Below, one piece after another: positions 10,594 to 22,622 of a stretch of 64,000 nt of DNA (its first letter is position 1; every line of letters begins with the position of its first letter). Source of the DNA: Zygnema cylindricum (lineage: Eukaryota > Streptophyta > Zygnematophyceae > Zygnematales > Zygnemataceae); assembly GCA_037447655.1 (NCBI GenBank), contig JBBHKE010002853.1:186001-250000 (forward strand). The letters are read 5' to 3'. Both the position numbers and the translations under genes were made by a program. The notes under the pieces are model-generated. The model was not told where the DNA came from. It saw only the letters and a list, made by a program, of their open reading frames with translations, and did no database searches.

Positions 10594-11629
10594 AAGTCCT
10601 CAGAGTGGACAACTTCGAAGAAGCCTTTACGATAACCCTAACCCCTTTGTGTTTCGGTTATAACATCTGCCACCTTGGGAGACAATAACTCTGACCACCT
10701 TAACACCTGTAAAGGTAAGACTCTTTTGAGTCGATAGCAAAAAGAATCTCTGAATTTGCTCCCTTGAGCAGTAAGTTATGGAGGGTCAAAGTTGACCTTT
10801 TGTACTTAGCTCTCTAGCAGAGAGGATCCTATCTCCAAATTTTTCTAAGTCCTATCTCTCTCACAAACTCTATCTACTGATGTACGGAGCTAATCATATT
10901 CCACTTTCGTACACAAAAGTACAGCTACCGGTGAACTTTTTGTACTGACATTGTACGACATGTCCTAAATGTCGACACATGTCATATCCGGATTCGGTGC
11001 CGTAATCTCCAGAGATACCACGATCGAATGTTATTTCGCTACGTGTCATCCGATGTGGCGATGACGAGAAACCGCCGAAATTCTCTTCCGCGATCTCGGC
11101 GTTCATTCCGGCCGTCCGATTAGATTTTCATTTAATCGTAGCCGTAATAAATACTTGCACGGTACTCGTTTTGCTAAAGAAACAAATGCGCGATATTCGT
11201 TTTTTTAATCCGTACCATAATCCGTACTTTACATTACTGATTCTATGTATCCCGTTAATAGTATCAGTTAAATGAATTATCCTACTTGTTAATGTATAAC
11301 TAAAAATCAAACCATATAGTACGTAACACTAGCTAAAGACTTAACGGTTAAGGCTACCGGCTACCGGCAACTTGTCGTCCGGTAGGTACCAGGATCAATT
11401 CTTGTGGCCGACAAATATATTTTTAGTAAATAAACCACTAACTAATATTTATTTCCCGTAAACCTTTGGATAACCTAGGTAGCCATGGATCTAGCTCCCT
11501 CTCTGAACTCTCAGTGACTACGACAAGTTTGAGAGTTGGAGAGAGAAGTTAGAGGTAGATTACCTCTGCTTCTTTCTATATTTCTATTTAGACCTAGGAA
11601 ATACTTTAAACGGACCATTAATTTCTACA
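10574..11629 (-). repeat. 5' LTR of element C
   Basis: It runs TGTAGAAATTAATGG to CTCAAAGTTTCA, with the same ends and length as the partner at 5140-6195. The antisense tRNA-like module lies at about 11335-11412. A CGACACATGTCATATCCGG block and a TACGTGTCAT box occupy the promoter part. Confidence 0.92.
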
Positions 11630-12251
11630 ATTCGTTGCAACACAAGTCGTGGGAGAGGATACCACTGATGACGATGGAGAACTTCTCCTCGACGAGGAGT
11701 TGGAGGTGAAAGGTGAGCCGGAGATTCCAAGGAGGCAAAAGTGTGCTTTTGGTGGAGTGAAAGAAGCTCCTGAAGAAAGATGGATCATTGATTCAGGAAC
11801 CTCTATGCATATGTGTAGAGAAAAATCATTGTTTACCAAAATGAGAAAGATCCCTACTATAGGGATAGAGTATGGGGATGGGAGAATAGTGACCACTAAT
11901 TCAGTGGGATTAGTAGATCTGAGGGTCCTAGTTGATGGAAAGACATCTATTCTCACTTTCTCTGATGTTCATTTAATTCCGAAGCTGAACAAAAATCTTA
12001 TCTCTACGTCGGTCTTAGATGATAAGGGCTTTAAGACTAGTACTACGAAAGGAGTCTTCGTTGCTAGTTATGAGAATGAATTGTACTTCACAGCTGAAGA
12101 GGGTAGCCAAGGAATGTTTAGGTTGAATTTGAGTAATGGAAAGACGGGAGTTTACTATGTTGGTGTAAGTGATTTGATGATGTGGCATAAAAGATTGGGA
12201 CATGTGCATCTAGATAGATTGAAGGAAATGAAAAAAAACGGGTGTAGTTGA
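11630..12251 (+). pseudogene. Copia B gag end, protease and integrase finger
   Basis: The Copia frame resumes exactly at the right edge of C with the acidic GEDTTDDDGELLLDEELE tail of Gag, so the zinc-knuckle segment between 5139 and 11630 is missing. The protease motif is DSGT rather than DSGA, in an otherwise normal context. The integrase HKRLGHVH half of the finger follows. It ends by frameshift in a run of A near 12235. It is close to A in sequence, which supports B left and B right being one element. Confidence 0.85.
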
Positions 12252-13170
12252 GGGCATACATTTTGGAGATAATGAGACTTTGGATGATTGTAGTGGGTGT
12301 GCTGAAGGAAAGGCCCACAGATTGCCTTTTCCAAAAGCCGCAACATATAAAGGTGAAAAGGTTTTAGATTTGGTTTACATTGACATATTGGGACCGGCTA
12401 AAGTGCCATCAGTTGGATGGAAAAGATTTATGGTTACTATCACTGATGATTGGTCTAGATACTCTAGAGTATATTTTTTGAAAAACAAATCTGAGGCTTC
12501 GGCTTACTTTAAAGAATACAAATCATGGAGTGAAACACTTCATGAGTGAGAAGTGATAATGGGGGGGAATTCACTTCTAATGAATTTGAGGATTACTTGA
12601 AAGAGGAAGGGGTTCAACACCAAAAGACTGTCCCAAAGAACCCAGAACAAAATGGTGTAGCCGAGAGACTAAATCGGACATTAAGTGATAGTGCCCGTAG
12701 CATGTTGACAGATAAAAAGATAAGGAAAAGCTTTTGGGTAGAAGCCATGAATTGTGGTAACTATCTCAAAAATAGATTCCTTACCTCAGCTGTAAAAGGT
12801 CAAACACCCAATGAAAGATGGACCGGGAGAAAACCTAACATATCACACTTAAAGGTGTTTGGAAGTCAAGTGTTTAGTTTAAAAACAGAAAAATCTGATT
12901 GGAAGCTAGATGCTAGGAGGAAAGCCGGGATACTTACTTGGGTATAATGAGAACGTAAAAGGGTATAGAGTTTATGATCTCGGAAGAGAAGACATAATTC
13001 TAGTGAAACACTTGGTAGTTATGGATGAAGGAAAATCCATAGATCCCTTTAAGTACACTAAACCGGTCAAAATTAGGATTGAATCCGAAAGTGAGTTAGA
13101 TTCAGATTCTACTAACCAAACTCCGGTTCAGCCTGACTTTGCAGAGAGAGGAAAAATTGACCGAGAGTGA
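12245..13170 (+). pseudogene. Copia B integrase core and C-terminus
   Basis: This is pieced from three overlapping frames. The second half of the zinc finger is CSGCAEGKAHRLPFPKAATY. The first catalytic aspartate is in YID (H changed), the second in RSDNGGEF, and the glutamate in EQNGVAERLNR. The C-terminal FGSQVFSL and LGYNENVKGYRVYDL blocks follow. Breaks: a deletion and stop at about 12547, removing the TPIKR lead-in, and a frameshift near 12930. Confidence 0.84.
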
Positions 13171-14990
13171 TCCTCTCTTTGAGTCACAACATTCGGTTCA
13201 AACCAAGAAAAAAAACGAAGAAAGACTGGATATGGACGATGAACGTCCGGAGATGGACTCCACGGATAGGGGAGAAGGCGAAGTTGTTCGGAAAAACCCA
13301 AGATTACCTCCATTCCAGCATCGGAGTTTGAAGGAGGAAAGAGAAGCAGCAAGAGACTTCAACAGAGACAAGTGAACAACAAGGTAACTAAGCTGTCACA
13401 TTTGAGTGAACCTCATATTTACTCGGATGCGGTTAATAGTCCGGAAGGTGGTAGATGGGTGACAACTATTAATAATGAGATGGCTTCCATTATGGAAGCA
13501 AACACTTGGGAGTTGGTGGATTGTCCTCCGGATAGAAAGCCAATAGGATGCAAGTGGGTATTTAATTTGAAGCTCAATCCTGATAACACTATCGAGCGAT
13601 ACAAGGCCAGATTAGTGGCAAAGGGGTTCACACAGAAAGAGGGAATTGATTATGAGGAGACCTTTGCTCCAATTGTTAGATTCCCCTCAATCCGTATTTT
13701 ACTTAGTCTCACGGCAGCAGAAGACATGGAAGTGCACCAGATGGACATCAAAACTACTCTCTGACACGGAGAATTGGAAGAAGAGATTTTCATGAGACAA
13801 TCGGAAGGATTTGTGGAGAAAAGAGAAGAAAGCAAGGTGTGTAGATTGATAAAGTCCCTTTATAGACTAAAGCAAGCTCCTCGCCAATGGAACAAAAAGC
13901 TGCACGAGTTCTTGACGAATTTGGGATATATGCGGATCAGTTCGGATCATTCGATCTACTTATTTGAGGATGAGGAAGGTATAATTTTCATTGCCATATA
14001 TGTTGATGATTTGCTTGTGTTAAGTAAATCAATGGTGAAATTAACAGATTGAAAAAGGATCTAAAGAGTAGATTTGAAATGAAAGATTTGAAGGAGGCAA
14101 AGTACATATTGGGAATTCAACTGGAGAGGGATAGAGAAAAGAAAATAACTAGACTAACTCAAAAGGAAGTAATTGGGAATATACTTGAAAATTTTCAAAT
14201 GGAAAAAGCAAATAGCTGTACAACTCCAATGGACTTAAAGAATGGAAATCAGGGGAGCTCAAAAGAGGGAATCTTGATTTTGGATGATGAGCTAAGACCT
14301 GAGGAAAGCAAGTTCATGCAAACTATTCCGTACAGACAGGTTGTCGATAGTTTGATCTACTTTATGAACTGTACTCGTCCCAATATAGCTGCAGCTATGG
14401 GAGTATTAAGTAGGAGTCTGAATGATCCTAGGAAAAAAGATTGGGAAGCGGCCAAAAATGTTATGCGGTATTTGGTAGGAACTAGAGATTTGTGGTTGTA
14501 TCTGGGAGGGGATAACCCTGATATCAGTACTTGGAGTGATGCCAGTTATGGGGATGCTCCGATGAGGAGGTGTATTTCGGGGTATGTGTTGTCAATTGGG
14601 AATGGAGCATGATGTTGGAGCAATAAGCAACAAAAGGTCATTGCTCAGTCCACCATGGAGGCTGAGTATATGGCCTCTTTTTCAGTTGTGAAAGAGTTAA
14701 TGTGGGTGAAATCTTTGCTTCAAGAATAGGGATACATGAAGAATGGAGTACAAAAGATATTTTGTGACAATCAAGCTAAGATTGCAATTGCAGCAAACCC
14801 TAAGCATCATTTTAAAGCAAAACACATGGATATTCTTTTGAGCTTTGTTAGGGAGAAAGTTGAGAATAAAATCATTAGTTTGGAATATAGACCAGATGGT
14901 GAGATGGTAGCACATATGATGAATAAACCGGTCCATTCTCCTAAATTGATATTTTTATAGGGAGAAGTGTGGATTGAAGCAAAAGATAGA
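13139..14990 (+). pseudogene. Copia B reverse transcriptase and RNase H
   Basis: An acidic linker is followed by [33 protein letters not shown]-type RT blocks (13500-13640), LYRLKQAPRQWN and an intact YVDDLLVLSK box at about 14000. RNase H continues to KCGLK at about 14975. Breaks: a stop in place of the FLHGELEEE lead-in (13762), a frameshift at about 14050, and a TGA at about 14611 in RNase H. Apart from these the catalytic residues look conserved, so decay is recent compared with C. Confidence 0.85.
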
Positions 14991-15007
14991 CTAGAAAATA
15001 AGGGGAG
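14989..15007 (+). other. Polypurine tract of element B
   Basis: GACTAGAAAATAAGGGGAG touches the 3' LTR start, exactly as expected. Confidence 0.85.
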
Positions 15008-15979
15008 TGTTGAAAAGAGAGGTATTTTGTAGTTTTTCTTGTGGACTTACTACAACCCTCATACTTGTTGTAGTCACTGAGGACCCGCAGACAACCATGG
15101 CTGTCTGCTGCAGCTAAAGGAGACTGGCAGATCATTCAGTACAGATTTTTGCAAAATATAACTGCCCCTTATGGGACTTGATCCAGTGACCTCCGGATGA
15201 TCACCGTACAGACCAGCCGTGCGCCTTATCCAGTAAGTCTTGAAGAAATTGATACATGCATATGGCGCGATATTTATTTAAAGCTATACCGCGCCGAACA
15301 TTTCATTTAACTAATTACAGGACAATTTATGCATGGAAACATACCGGTCCGCACGAAATCGGGACCGCACGAAATCGGGACCGCACGAAATATACGAATT
15401 AACATTTAATTTTGGACGGACGAAATCAAATGTTTAGATCTGATCGAACAGCTCACAGTGGAGCCGGAATGCCGGAATAGCCGTTTGACGGTTTGCGGAC
15501 CAGATGTCGGTGGATGACACGTGGCAACATATGGTTGGGTAGCGGATATCATAGGAGGAGCAACTACGGCTCTGGAACTGACACGCGTCAGCGGAACGGC
15601 CATGCCGTACTATGGCCGTACAAGAAGTACAGCGGTACCTGTACCTTCTTGTACTTTACAGTCTTATGATTGGTCGAAGTACCTTAGTAGTAGGCTTAGA
15701 GAGGTATCTTAGGACTTAGAATATTTTTTGGTTTTCCAGCCTCTCTCCCATAGTGCACTAGTATTTATGGACCAACTTTGGTCAGCCATAACTTAATGCT
15801 CAGTGATTCTTTTTGCAGCGGGCTCAAGGGAGTCAAAACTACACAACAGTGTAGTTGGTCAGAGATTTTGTGTCCTAGGGTGGGACTTATTCATTGTCAA
15901 AGTCAAAAGTGCATATACTATCCTAGAGGCTTCACATAAGCTGGACATTCTATGTACCAATGGAGGTCACAGAATTACA
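15008..15979 (+). repeat. 3' LTR of element B
   Basis: 972 bp, starting TGTTGAAAAGAG and ending GGTCACAGAATTACA. It carries a short tandem repeat (GGGACCGCACGAAATC, twice near 15361-15390), an antisense tRNA-like module (15172-15240, minus strand) and a TATTTATGG promoter-like site near 15752. Its end joins the D 3' LTR at an internal point. The left LTR of B is only a 90-bp stub next to A. Confidence 0.87.
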
Positions 15980-17536
15980 CATAGTATATACAGTGTGCTT
16001 AGTCACTTGTGGTCTTCGCTCAAATCTCGTCCGCCGACTGAATTTGTATCAACGATTCATTCTTATTCCGTACACAACAAATTTCCCAGATATTTCCTTT
16101 GGATTCGTTTGTCCAATTTTGATTGTCCGCTCGTTCGATGGTCGCCATGTGTAAGTTAATGTCCGCGCCTTTTCGAAATATTGTCCATAGCCATTTCTAA
16201 CCATGGATTCACCCTCGGAAGCACCACAGACTACCCAAAAACATCCTACTTTGAATCAACACAGAATTTTACAGAAAAACAAAACAAGCTGAAACTACAT
16301 TAACAACTATTATCTAGGCTATAGAATAATCGCTATAGAATAATCTCAAAAAGTTTCAGACAAATAAAATAAACAGAGTGATCACATCATCTAGTCAAAG
16401 TTGCAAAAAACAGTCTGCCATAACTTTGATAAAACAGACTAACTTCACAATGAAGTAAAACACATACCAGGGTCACAATAGGCCTGCATATTTGTGACAA
16501 TATTAACAATATAAAGAGGAACACACATACAGAATTTCAGATAACTCTGTTGACAGATCTGAGAGCAATCCTCAAATAAAATTACAAAAAATAACCATAA
16601 ACAGTTTTTGGTCGAAAAAGTTCCTAAGCCCTACAATGACTAAGTCCTACAAATATATACAAGAGTTTATTGCTGAATGTACGGAGGCATACCGCCGTAC
16701 GCTTCACAATACCTCTATTAATGTTGGTATACCCGAGTACTTCAAGGTATGTCAAAGTGAGTAAACCTACACTAATACTTATTACACAAAAAAACAAAAC
16801 AATGTTCGACCAAATATTTACACGTACACACAATCTCACAAAATCGTATGTTGAGTCACGCTACGTCACTCAACGAGATTCCTTGAATTTCTTCAAAGAA
16901 TCCGAATCGTCCAAAATAAACATTGTGTGATTGACGCAATTCCGCGTGGTCACAAAATCCAAAGGAAATCCACGTAAGTCGTCAAATATCTTATGACATC
17001 ACGAAGTGCATTCAAGTCCACTTGCCGAATAAGACGCTCCGTGCTTGTGGCGTCCTTTTTCATAAACATGTCTGTCGCGTTATGTTTCGTACGCCCATTG
17101 TACATTTTCAAACCCTTCAAATATTTTAAATCGGATCGCTTCGCGATCCGCCGTCCATTTCAATTAAGCATTCCGTGCCACTCAGTTTCTATTTTGTTTG
17201 TCCCGAAACAATATATATCCGTACATTCACTCCCCCAATCCGCAAAACCATTCAAACCTCCACAATAAATTCACTTAATAAATTAAGCACGAAACGTCGC
17301 GTGCGTACAAAATGTCGCGTACGCATGAAACTATTATTTCAAAACAACACGAAATACTTACACAGGCATCAAATACCGACACGTGTCTTTGTAGAACTAC
17401 AGTACACTCAATTGTCCTTCTGCTACTGGAACCCTAATAAAGGTAAGTATTACAATTGACTTAGACCAAAAATATTATAAGTCCTAAACCTCTCCGCACA
17501 GCCCTATCTACCGAGGATAAAGCTTTAAATATAACA
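15980..17536 (-). repeat. 3' LTR of element D, truncated and interrupted by F1
   Basis: 15980-16178 and 17355-17536 together match the last 380 bp or so (plus-strand order) of the 5' LTR at 23849-24844. Shared landmarks are CAGTGTGCTTAGTCACTTGTGG, TGTAAGTTAATGT and the AATAAAGGTAAGTATTACAA block. The minus strand starts TGTTATATTTAAAGC. Removing the solo LTR and one CGAAA copy restores a continuous alignment. Confidence 0.82.
16179..17349 (-). mobile_element. Solo LTR F1 (class 2) with 5-bp target duplication
   Basis: 1171 bp bounded by CGAAA (16174-16178 and 17350-17354), inserted in the D 3' LTR. The ends correspond to TGTTGT...ACAACA (one end mutated to TATTGT). Similar copies are F2 and F3. 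On the minus strand a GTATATATTTGTAGGACTTA block marks the promoter and start region. An ATG 26 nt from the end is in phase with a gag frame. There is no internal region, so it is a recombination remnant. Confidence 0.85.
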
Positions 17537-17569
17537 CTCCTTTAAAGCTTTAGACTCAGTTATTCACTT

Positions 17570-19664
17570 AACCCAATAACTTCTGTGCAAAACTGTAATT
17601 GTTATTTGGTGCTGGCAGAGCCTTGGTTAGCATATCTGAAACCATCTTTTCATCAGCCAAATAACACTGGCAAACTGTTTTTCCCTAGCAAAATGTAGTC
17701 TAACGTCCATGTGTTTACTCTTAAAATGATGGCTTGGATTGGAGGCGATGGCAATGGCTGCTTGGTTGTCACACAAGATGACCAAGAGACCACTCCGCGT
17801 GTACCCAAGTTCATGTAAAAATGCCTTTCCCTATAGAAGCTCTTTGAGGGAAAAACTTGTTGCCATATATTCTAACTCTATTGTTGACTAAGCTGTCACT
17901 TTTAGAAGCTTGCTGCTCCAGTAGCAAGTTCCATTTCCAATCTGCAAAACAAAGTCCGTAGTCGATTTTATGGTAGGTATGTTGCCATAGCTAGCATGGC
18001 TCCAAGTTTGCAGTTTTACTTCTCCTCCTCCAACAACAGGTTTGAGGTTTTGAGTCCCTGCAAAGTATTTCAGAACCCTCTTTGCAGCTCCCAAGTCTGC
18101 CTTTTTCGGATTGTGCAAACCTCTACTCAAAGCACCAACCGCAGCTGCATTATTGGGTTTCGTGCATTTTATAAAATAGATGAGGCTACCAACAACCTAT
18201 CTGTATGGTTTTAAGGCCATAAATACCTCCTCCCCCAACTCTAGATTCGCAGTGACTGTAATGGCTGATCAGAGTCACTTCCCTGTAGTTTATGCCTAAA
18301 CTCCATAATAGTTACACACCCTTTAACCCCCATTATTTCAAATTTTTCCAGCATATTTCCTGTAGCCTCTTTTTGAGTTATCGTAATTTGTTTCTTCTTT
18401 CTAACTCTCTCTACTTATATCCCTATAATATACTTGGCCTCACCTAGGTCCTTCATCTCAAATCTGGATTTTAATGCTTCCTTAACGCGGTTTATTTCAC
18501 TCATGGATTTGCTGATAAGTAACAAATCATCTACATATACAACAATATAGAGGACACTATTTTCACCTTGCAGAATACACACAGAGTGATCTAAACTAAT
18601 TCTCTAAAATCCTAGTCTAGTTAAGAATTCATCTAACTTTAAGTTCCATCGTCTAAGGGCCTATTTCAGTCCATACAAGGATTTCATTAGTTTGCACACT
18701 AATTTTTTTTTTCCTTTCTCTTCATTTATTTCTTGTTGCTGCATATAGATGGTTTCCTCAAGCTCTCCATGCAAGAAAGTTGTTTTGACATCCATTTGTT
18801 GAACCTCCATATTTTCAATTGTAGCTAGACTTAACAAAATTCTGAGAGTTGGAAACCTTACCAAAGGAAAGAAGGTCTCCTCAAAGTCAATTCTTTCTTT
18901 GTGATTGTACCCCTTAGCCACCAGTAGGGCCTTGTACCTTTCAATGGTATCGTCCGGATGTAACTTCACCTTGAACACCCATTTGCTGCCGATTGCTTTC
19001 CTGTCTGGAGGAAGATCCAGCAACTCCCACATCTGAGCATTCATTCTGGATTTGATTTTGTCATTTGTCGCCTTAATCCAGTGGGTTCTTTCGAGTGATG
19101 AGTGGGTTCTTTCGGGTGATGGGAATGCCTCCTTGATGGTCAGAGGCTCCTTGAGGCGGTAGAGTAGGCAATATACGAACTTGCTTGCTGTCGGTTGGTG
19201 GATCTCTTTCCTTCCGAAAATTTTGACGTTGAGATCGATAAATGTCTTGCATTCTTCGTCTGTCTTGTAACTTGTTCAGTGTGATCCTGGAGCTGTTCAA
19301 TTTGCTCCGACTAAGTAATGAGACAAACCTGAGTGTGTGAAGAGATTGCCTCTACAAGTGGTTGCAAAGGGACTTGAGAATAAAGTGTCTTTTTGGTATT
19401 AAATATAACATTTTCTTCCAGCTTTCCTTCTGCTTTTGTATCTTGCATTTTCAACTGATCATTTGATTTTTCCTAATCTTAAACATAGAATCTATATCTT
19501 TTTGAGTTATCATTATATCCTATCAGAATACCTAGTAAACCTTTTAGTTCCATTTTCCACATATTTTGTGATGTGTTTAGAATAAAACATTTACTTCCGA
19601 AGACTTTGAAATGACTAACGTGAGATTTTTTGCCTGTCTAAAGTTGAAAAAGGGTAGTGCTAAC
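17570..19664 (-). pseudogene. Copia D reverse transcriptase and RNase H
   Basis: RNase H (17580-18200) has CDNQAAIAIASNPSHHF-like and SDASY-like blocks. RT has an intact YVDDLLL at about 18530 and the block KWVFKVKLHPDDTIERYKA at about 18900-18990. The best open piece, 18661-19044 (127 codons), lies in the RT palm. The integrase C-terminal tail and linker lie at 19100-19664, where a short repeat (GGGTTCTTTCG) is seen near 19083 and 19107. Many stops and frameshifts are present. Confidence 0.8.
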
Positions 19665-20679
19665 TGTTGTTATTTAGAAATCTTTATTTCAGTAGATAGG
19701 GCTAAAATAACTTAGAATATTTTCTAAGTAGTCTGTTGTAATACTTACCTTAATTAGTGTTAGAGTAGCAAAAGTACAATAGAGTATATTGTACTTTTAC
19801 ACGAACACGGGTCGGGAAGAGAACGTATGTAAGTTTTACAGAGTGGCGTCGACAATCAACCACACGCGTCACGCAGTTGACAATTGGATTCACAGGATCG
19901 GACGAACGGAATCTGAACCAGGTAATCTGGAAATATATGGTACGGTTCGACGGTACCATCGATTGAATTTGTTCCAACGGACGCAATTCACCTGGGACCA
20001 CAAGCGTGATTCACGAGGGACCACGAGCGTGATACACGTGGGACCACAAGTGACGAAGCACTCTGGTGCTTCGTACTACACGACCACAGTCAACTGGACT
20101 TTAGCGACCACCGCTGACTAAGCATCTGGAACGTTTTGTGTACGGTTGGATATATAAAAATATTTGACTATACATTGTTTTGTAGTTTAGTGTAATAAAA
20201 AATAGTGTTCCATTAATTAGGTTTTTGGAAAATAGTAATTAGGGTTTTTGAGGTACTAACGGTACAATAACGTACAAGTAGAATACTTTGGCGTTAATTA
20301 GGATGATAATCGCAGTAACAGTTACCCAAATTAGTGTAGACCAGTAGATGCAAACTGTGAGTATATAACTTAGGACTTAGCCAATTTAGTAGTATCCAGT
20401 TTTGGGAATATGATTTTCTAAGGGCATTTTTATGGGAAACTTCCAGACATCATATCTTATGTTTTACAAAGTGATTTGGGCTGTAATTTAAGGAATTATC
20501 AGTTTACTCTGTTGTGTATCACTGTATAAAATTTGAGGCATATTGGCTTTTTGAGTCATACTCTGTGTTGGATCAAAGTTGGCTGTTGAGTAGGTGTTTT
20601 GATAGTTTTTGATAGTTTTAATGTCTACTTCCACTACTACTGGTGGTTCTCCTCCTGCAACGCTGGTTATAGAACAACA
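19665..20679 (+). mobile_element. Solo LTR G (class 2) inserted in D integrase
   Basis: 1015 bp, TGTTGTTATTTAG to ATAGAACAACA, opposite in orientation to D. The flanks are CTAAC (19660-19664) and GTAAC (20680-20684), a 5-bp target duplication with one change. The D integrase frame continues on both sides. At its end an ATG (20621) opens a gag N-terminus MSTSTTTGGSPPATLVIEQ, 59 nt to the LTR edge, but no PBS follows, as expected for a solo LTR. TATATAACTTAGGACTTAG (about 20360) is the likely promoter. Confidence 0.86.
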
Positions 20680-20684
20680 GTAAC

Positions 20685-20799
20685 TGACTTGGATCCAATC
20701 CTTTTTTTGATATAAACTACACAGAGTAGGGCCTTTGCCCAGAATTTGAGATCTTCATTCTTATCTGTAAGCATAGATCTAGCACAATTGTGATTGTCC
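20685..20799 (-). pseudogene. Copia D integrase fragment between two solo LTRs
   Basis: A short minus-strand stretch matches the integrase region of E around the KNRI, EALN and SMLADK motifs (35820-35910). It continues across F2 at 21926. It shows that G and F2 entered the same gene about 120 bp apart. Confidence 0.7.
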
Positions 20800-21920
20800 T
20801 GTTGTCTATAGCCTATTTCAGCCATGGATTACTCTCGGAAGCACCACACACCACCCCAAATCAGTGTTGTTTCAGACTACACAAATTACTGCACAATAAA
20901 CAAAACCACCTCAAATTGCACTAACATGCAGTATATCCTAGACAATGTAACTTCCCAAAGTTATAGCCAAATCCACAAAGGCATCCAAAAGATATGAGCT
21001 GTTGAGTTTCCCAAAAACATCTAACATTTTACTAAACTAACCAGGTAAACTCCTCATATAATTCTACAGAAACAACAAAATAGACTGAATCTATGCACAC
21101 ATATATTTTCTAGATAATATAATATATTCACAAAGTTTCACATCAAAATGACAACTATTGTGATCACACTAACAGGTCAAAGTTGCAGAAAAATAGTTTG
21201 CCATGTCTTCGATTAACTTAGCTGTGATGCTCAAAATAAGCTAAGTCCTACAAGGTATACTCAGACTGAATGTACGGAGGCATACCAGCCGTACGGTATC
21301 TACCATCTATCTAAACTATTGTGAGTATTCCCGAATAATTCGAGGTATGTCAACATGAACAAATCTAAACAAATAAACTCATTTGCAAAAAGACAAACCT
21401 CTGTATACTAAGTAGCAAAAAGACAAACCTCTGTTGTACAAAATATTTACACCGACACCTTCGCAAAATCTGCATACTAGACGTCAACTTGCTTAATTAC
21501 TTTAGATCTTCTTATGAATCTTCGTCCCCCGACTTGATTCATACCAACCGCAATTGCGTTGTCCCATACCAGATCATATTTATATTATCTGCAACCGCGT
21601 CAGCAGTGTTTTCCGTACGGATCAAATCCAAAACAACCGCAACTGTGTTGTCTTGTCTGCGTTGAAGCTGCGCCGTACCAGAGGCTTATATTTCAAAATT
21701 TTGTTCATTTCACATCGGATAGCTTCGCAATCCGCCGTCCATTTCTCAATGCTTATTCACGCCATTTACTGAGTCCCTTACGTCACTTTAATTTTAATTG
21801 TAAGTTCGCTCCCCAAAACCGTGAATCCATTCGAACCTCCACATTAAATTCCATTACGTAGGAACTGTCGCAAGTGCACGAAATGTCGCTTAGGCACGAA
21901 ACAAACTTTTCAAAAGAACA
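20800..21920 (-). mobile_element. Solo LTR F2 (class 2)
   Basis: 1121 bp, TGTTGTCTATAGCC to CAAAAGAACA. The flanks are TGTCC and TGTCT, a 5-bp duplication with one change. The host D integrase resumes on both sides. It is related to F1 and F3. The minus strand contains an ATG 26 nt from the end, in gag phase. A 27-bp direct repeat (AGACAAACCTCTGT) occurs near 21380-21435. Confidence 0.83.
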
Positions 21921-21925
21921 TGTCT

Positions 21926-22622
21926 TGTTCAGCCTTTTTGAAACACCATTCTATTGAGGTGTATAGGGAATAGTCAACTAACGATTGATAGCTTCATCTA
22001 CAAGAAAATGTTCAAATTCTTTGGACAGGTACTCGCCTCCGTTTTTCGATCTGAGTTCCAAAGTTGGAACACCATGTAGTTTTTCCGCCCATGCTTTCTA
22101 CTGTTTGGAGTGGCCAAACTCTTCACTCTTTTCCTTCATGAAATACACCTTATTGAATTAAGAGAAGTCATCAGTAAAGGTGACCATAAAACAAACCCCC
22201 TTCGCAGATGGCACCTGAGCAGATCCTAAAACATCAGAATGGATGAGCTGCAATACTTTGTCTGACCTGTGTTCCAATTCCTCTGGAAAATGTAGCTTAT
22301 AGATCTCTCCTAAATAGCAGCTATCACAAGTTTTAAATCGTTGATATGTGAGAGAAATTCCCTCTATTATTCTAACATTTACCATTTTTTTCAAGCTATC
22401 ATAATGAACATTTCCTAATCTCTTATGCCATAACTCATTGTCAGACAAAACACTTGAATACATAACATCATTCTCCTTAGTATTTGCCATATCCATGCGA
22501 TACATTTTGTTGTCATCTCTAGATTTTGTGATTGCTATATTGCCTAGCTTATTGACAACCAGCCTACCCCCTTTGAGGGTGACCTCAAAGCCTTTGCTCT
22601 CTACCAAAAAAGTAGAAAACAA
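21926..22622 (-). pseudogene. Copia D integrase
   Basis: The minus strand shows the zinc finger (ELWHKRLGNVHYDSL...CDSCYLG), the first catalytic aspartate in IHSDVLG, and the TFTDDFS block. The second catalytic position reads RSKNGGEY (D to K, about 22045-22060). The integrase is therefore inactive even apart from the frameshifts and insertions. Confidence 0.82.

Larger units (their letters stand above)
5140..11629 (-). mobile_element. Copia element C, full length but decayed
   Basis: Two LTRs of equal length (1056 bp) bracket 4378 bp of gag-pol on the minus strand, with a PBS at one end and a polypurine tract at the other. By eye the LTRs differ at roughly one base in ten, so the insertion is old. 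The flanks are GAGGA (5135-5139) and ATTCG (11630-11634) and do not match, so no target duplication survives. Both flanks are Copia B sequence in the plus orientation. Confidence 0.93.
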
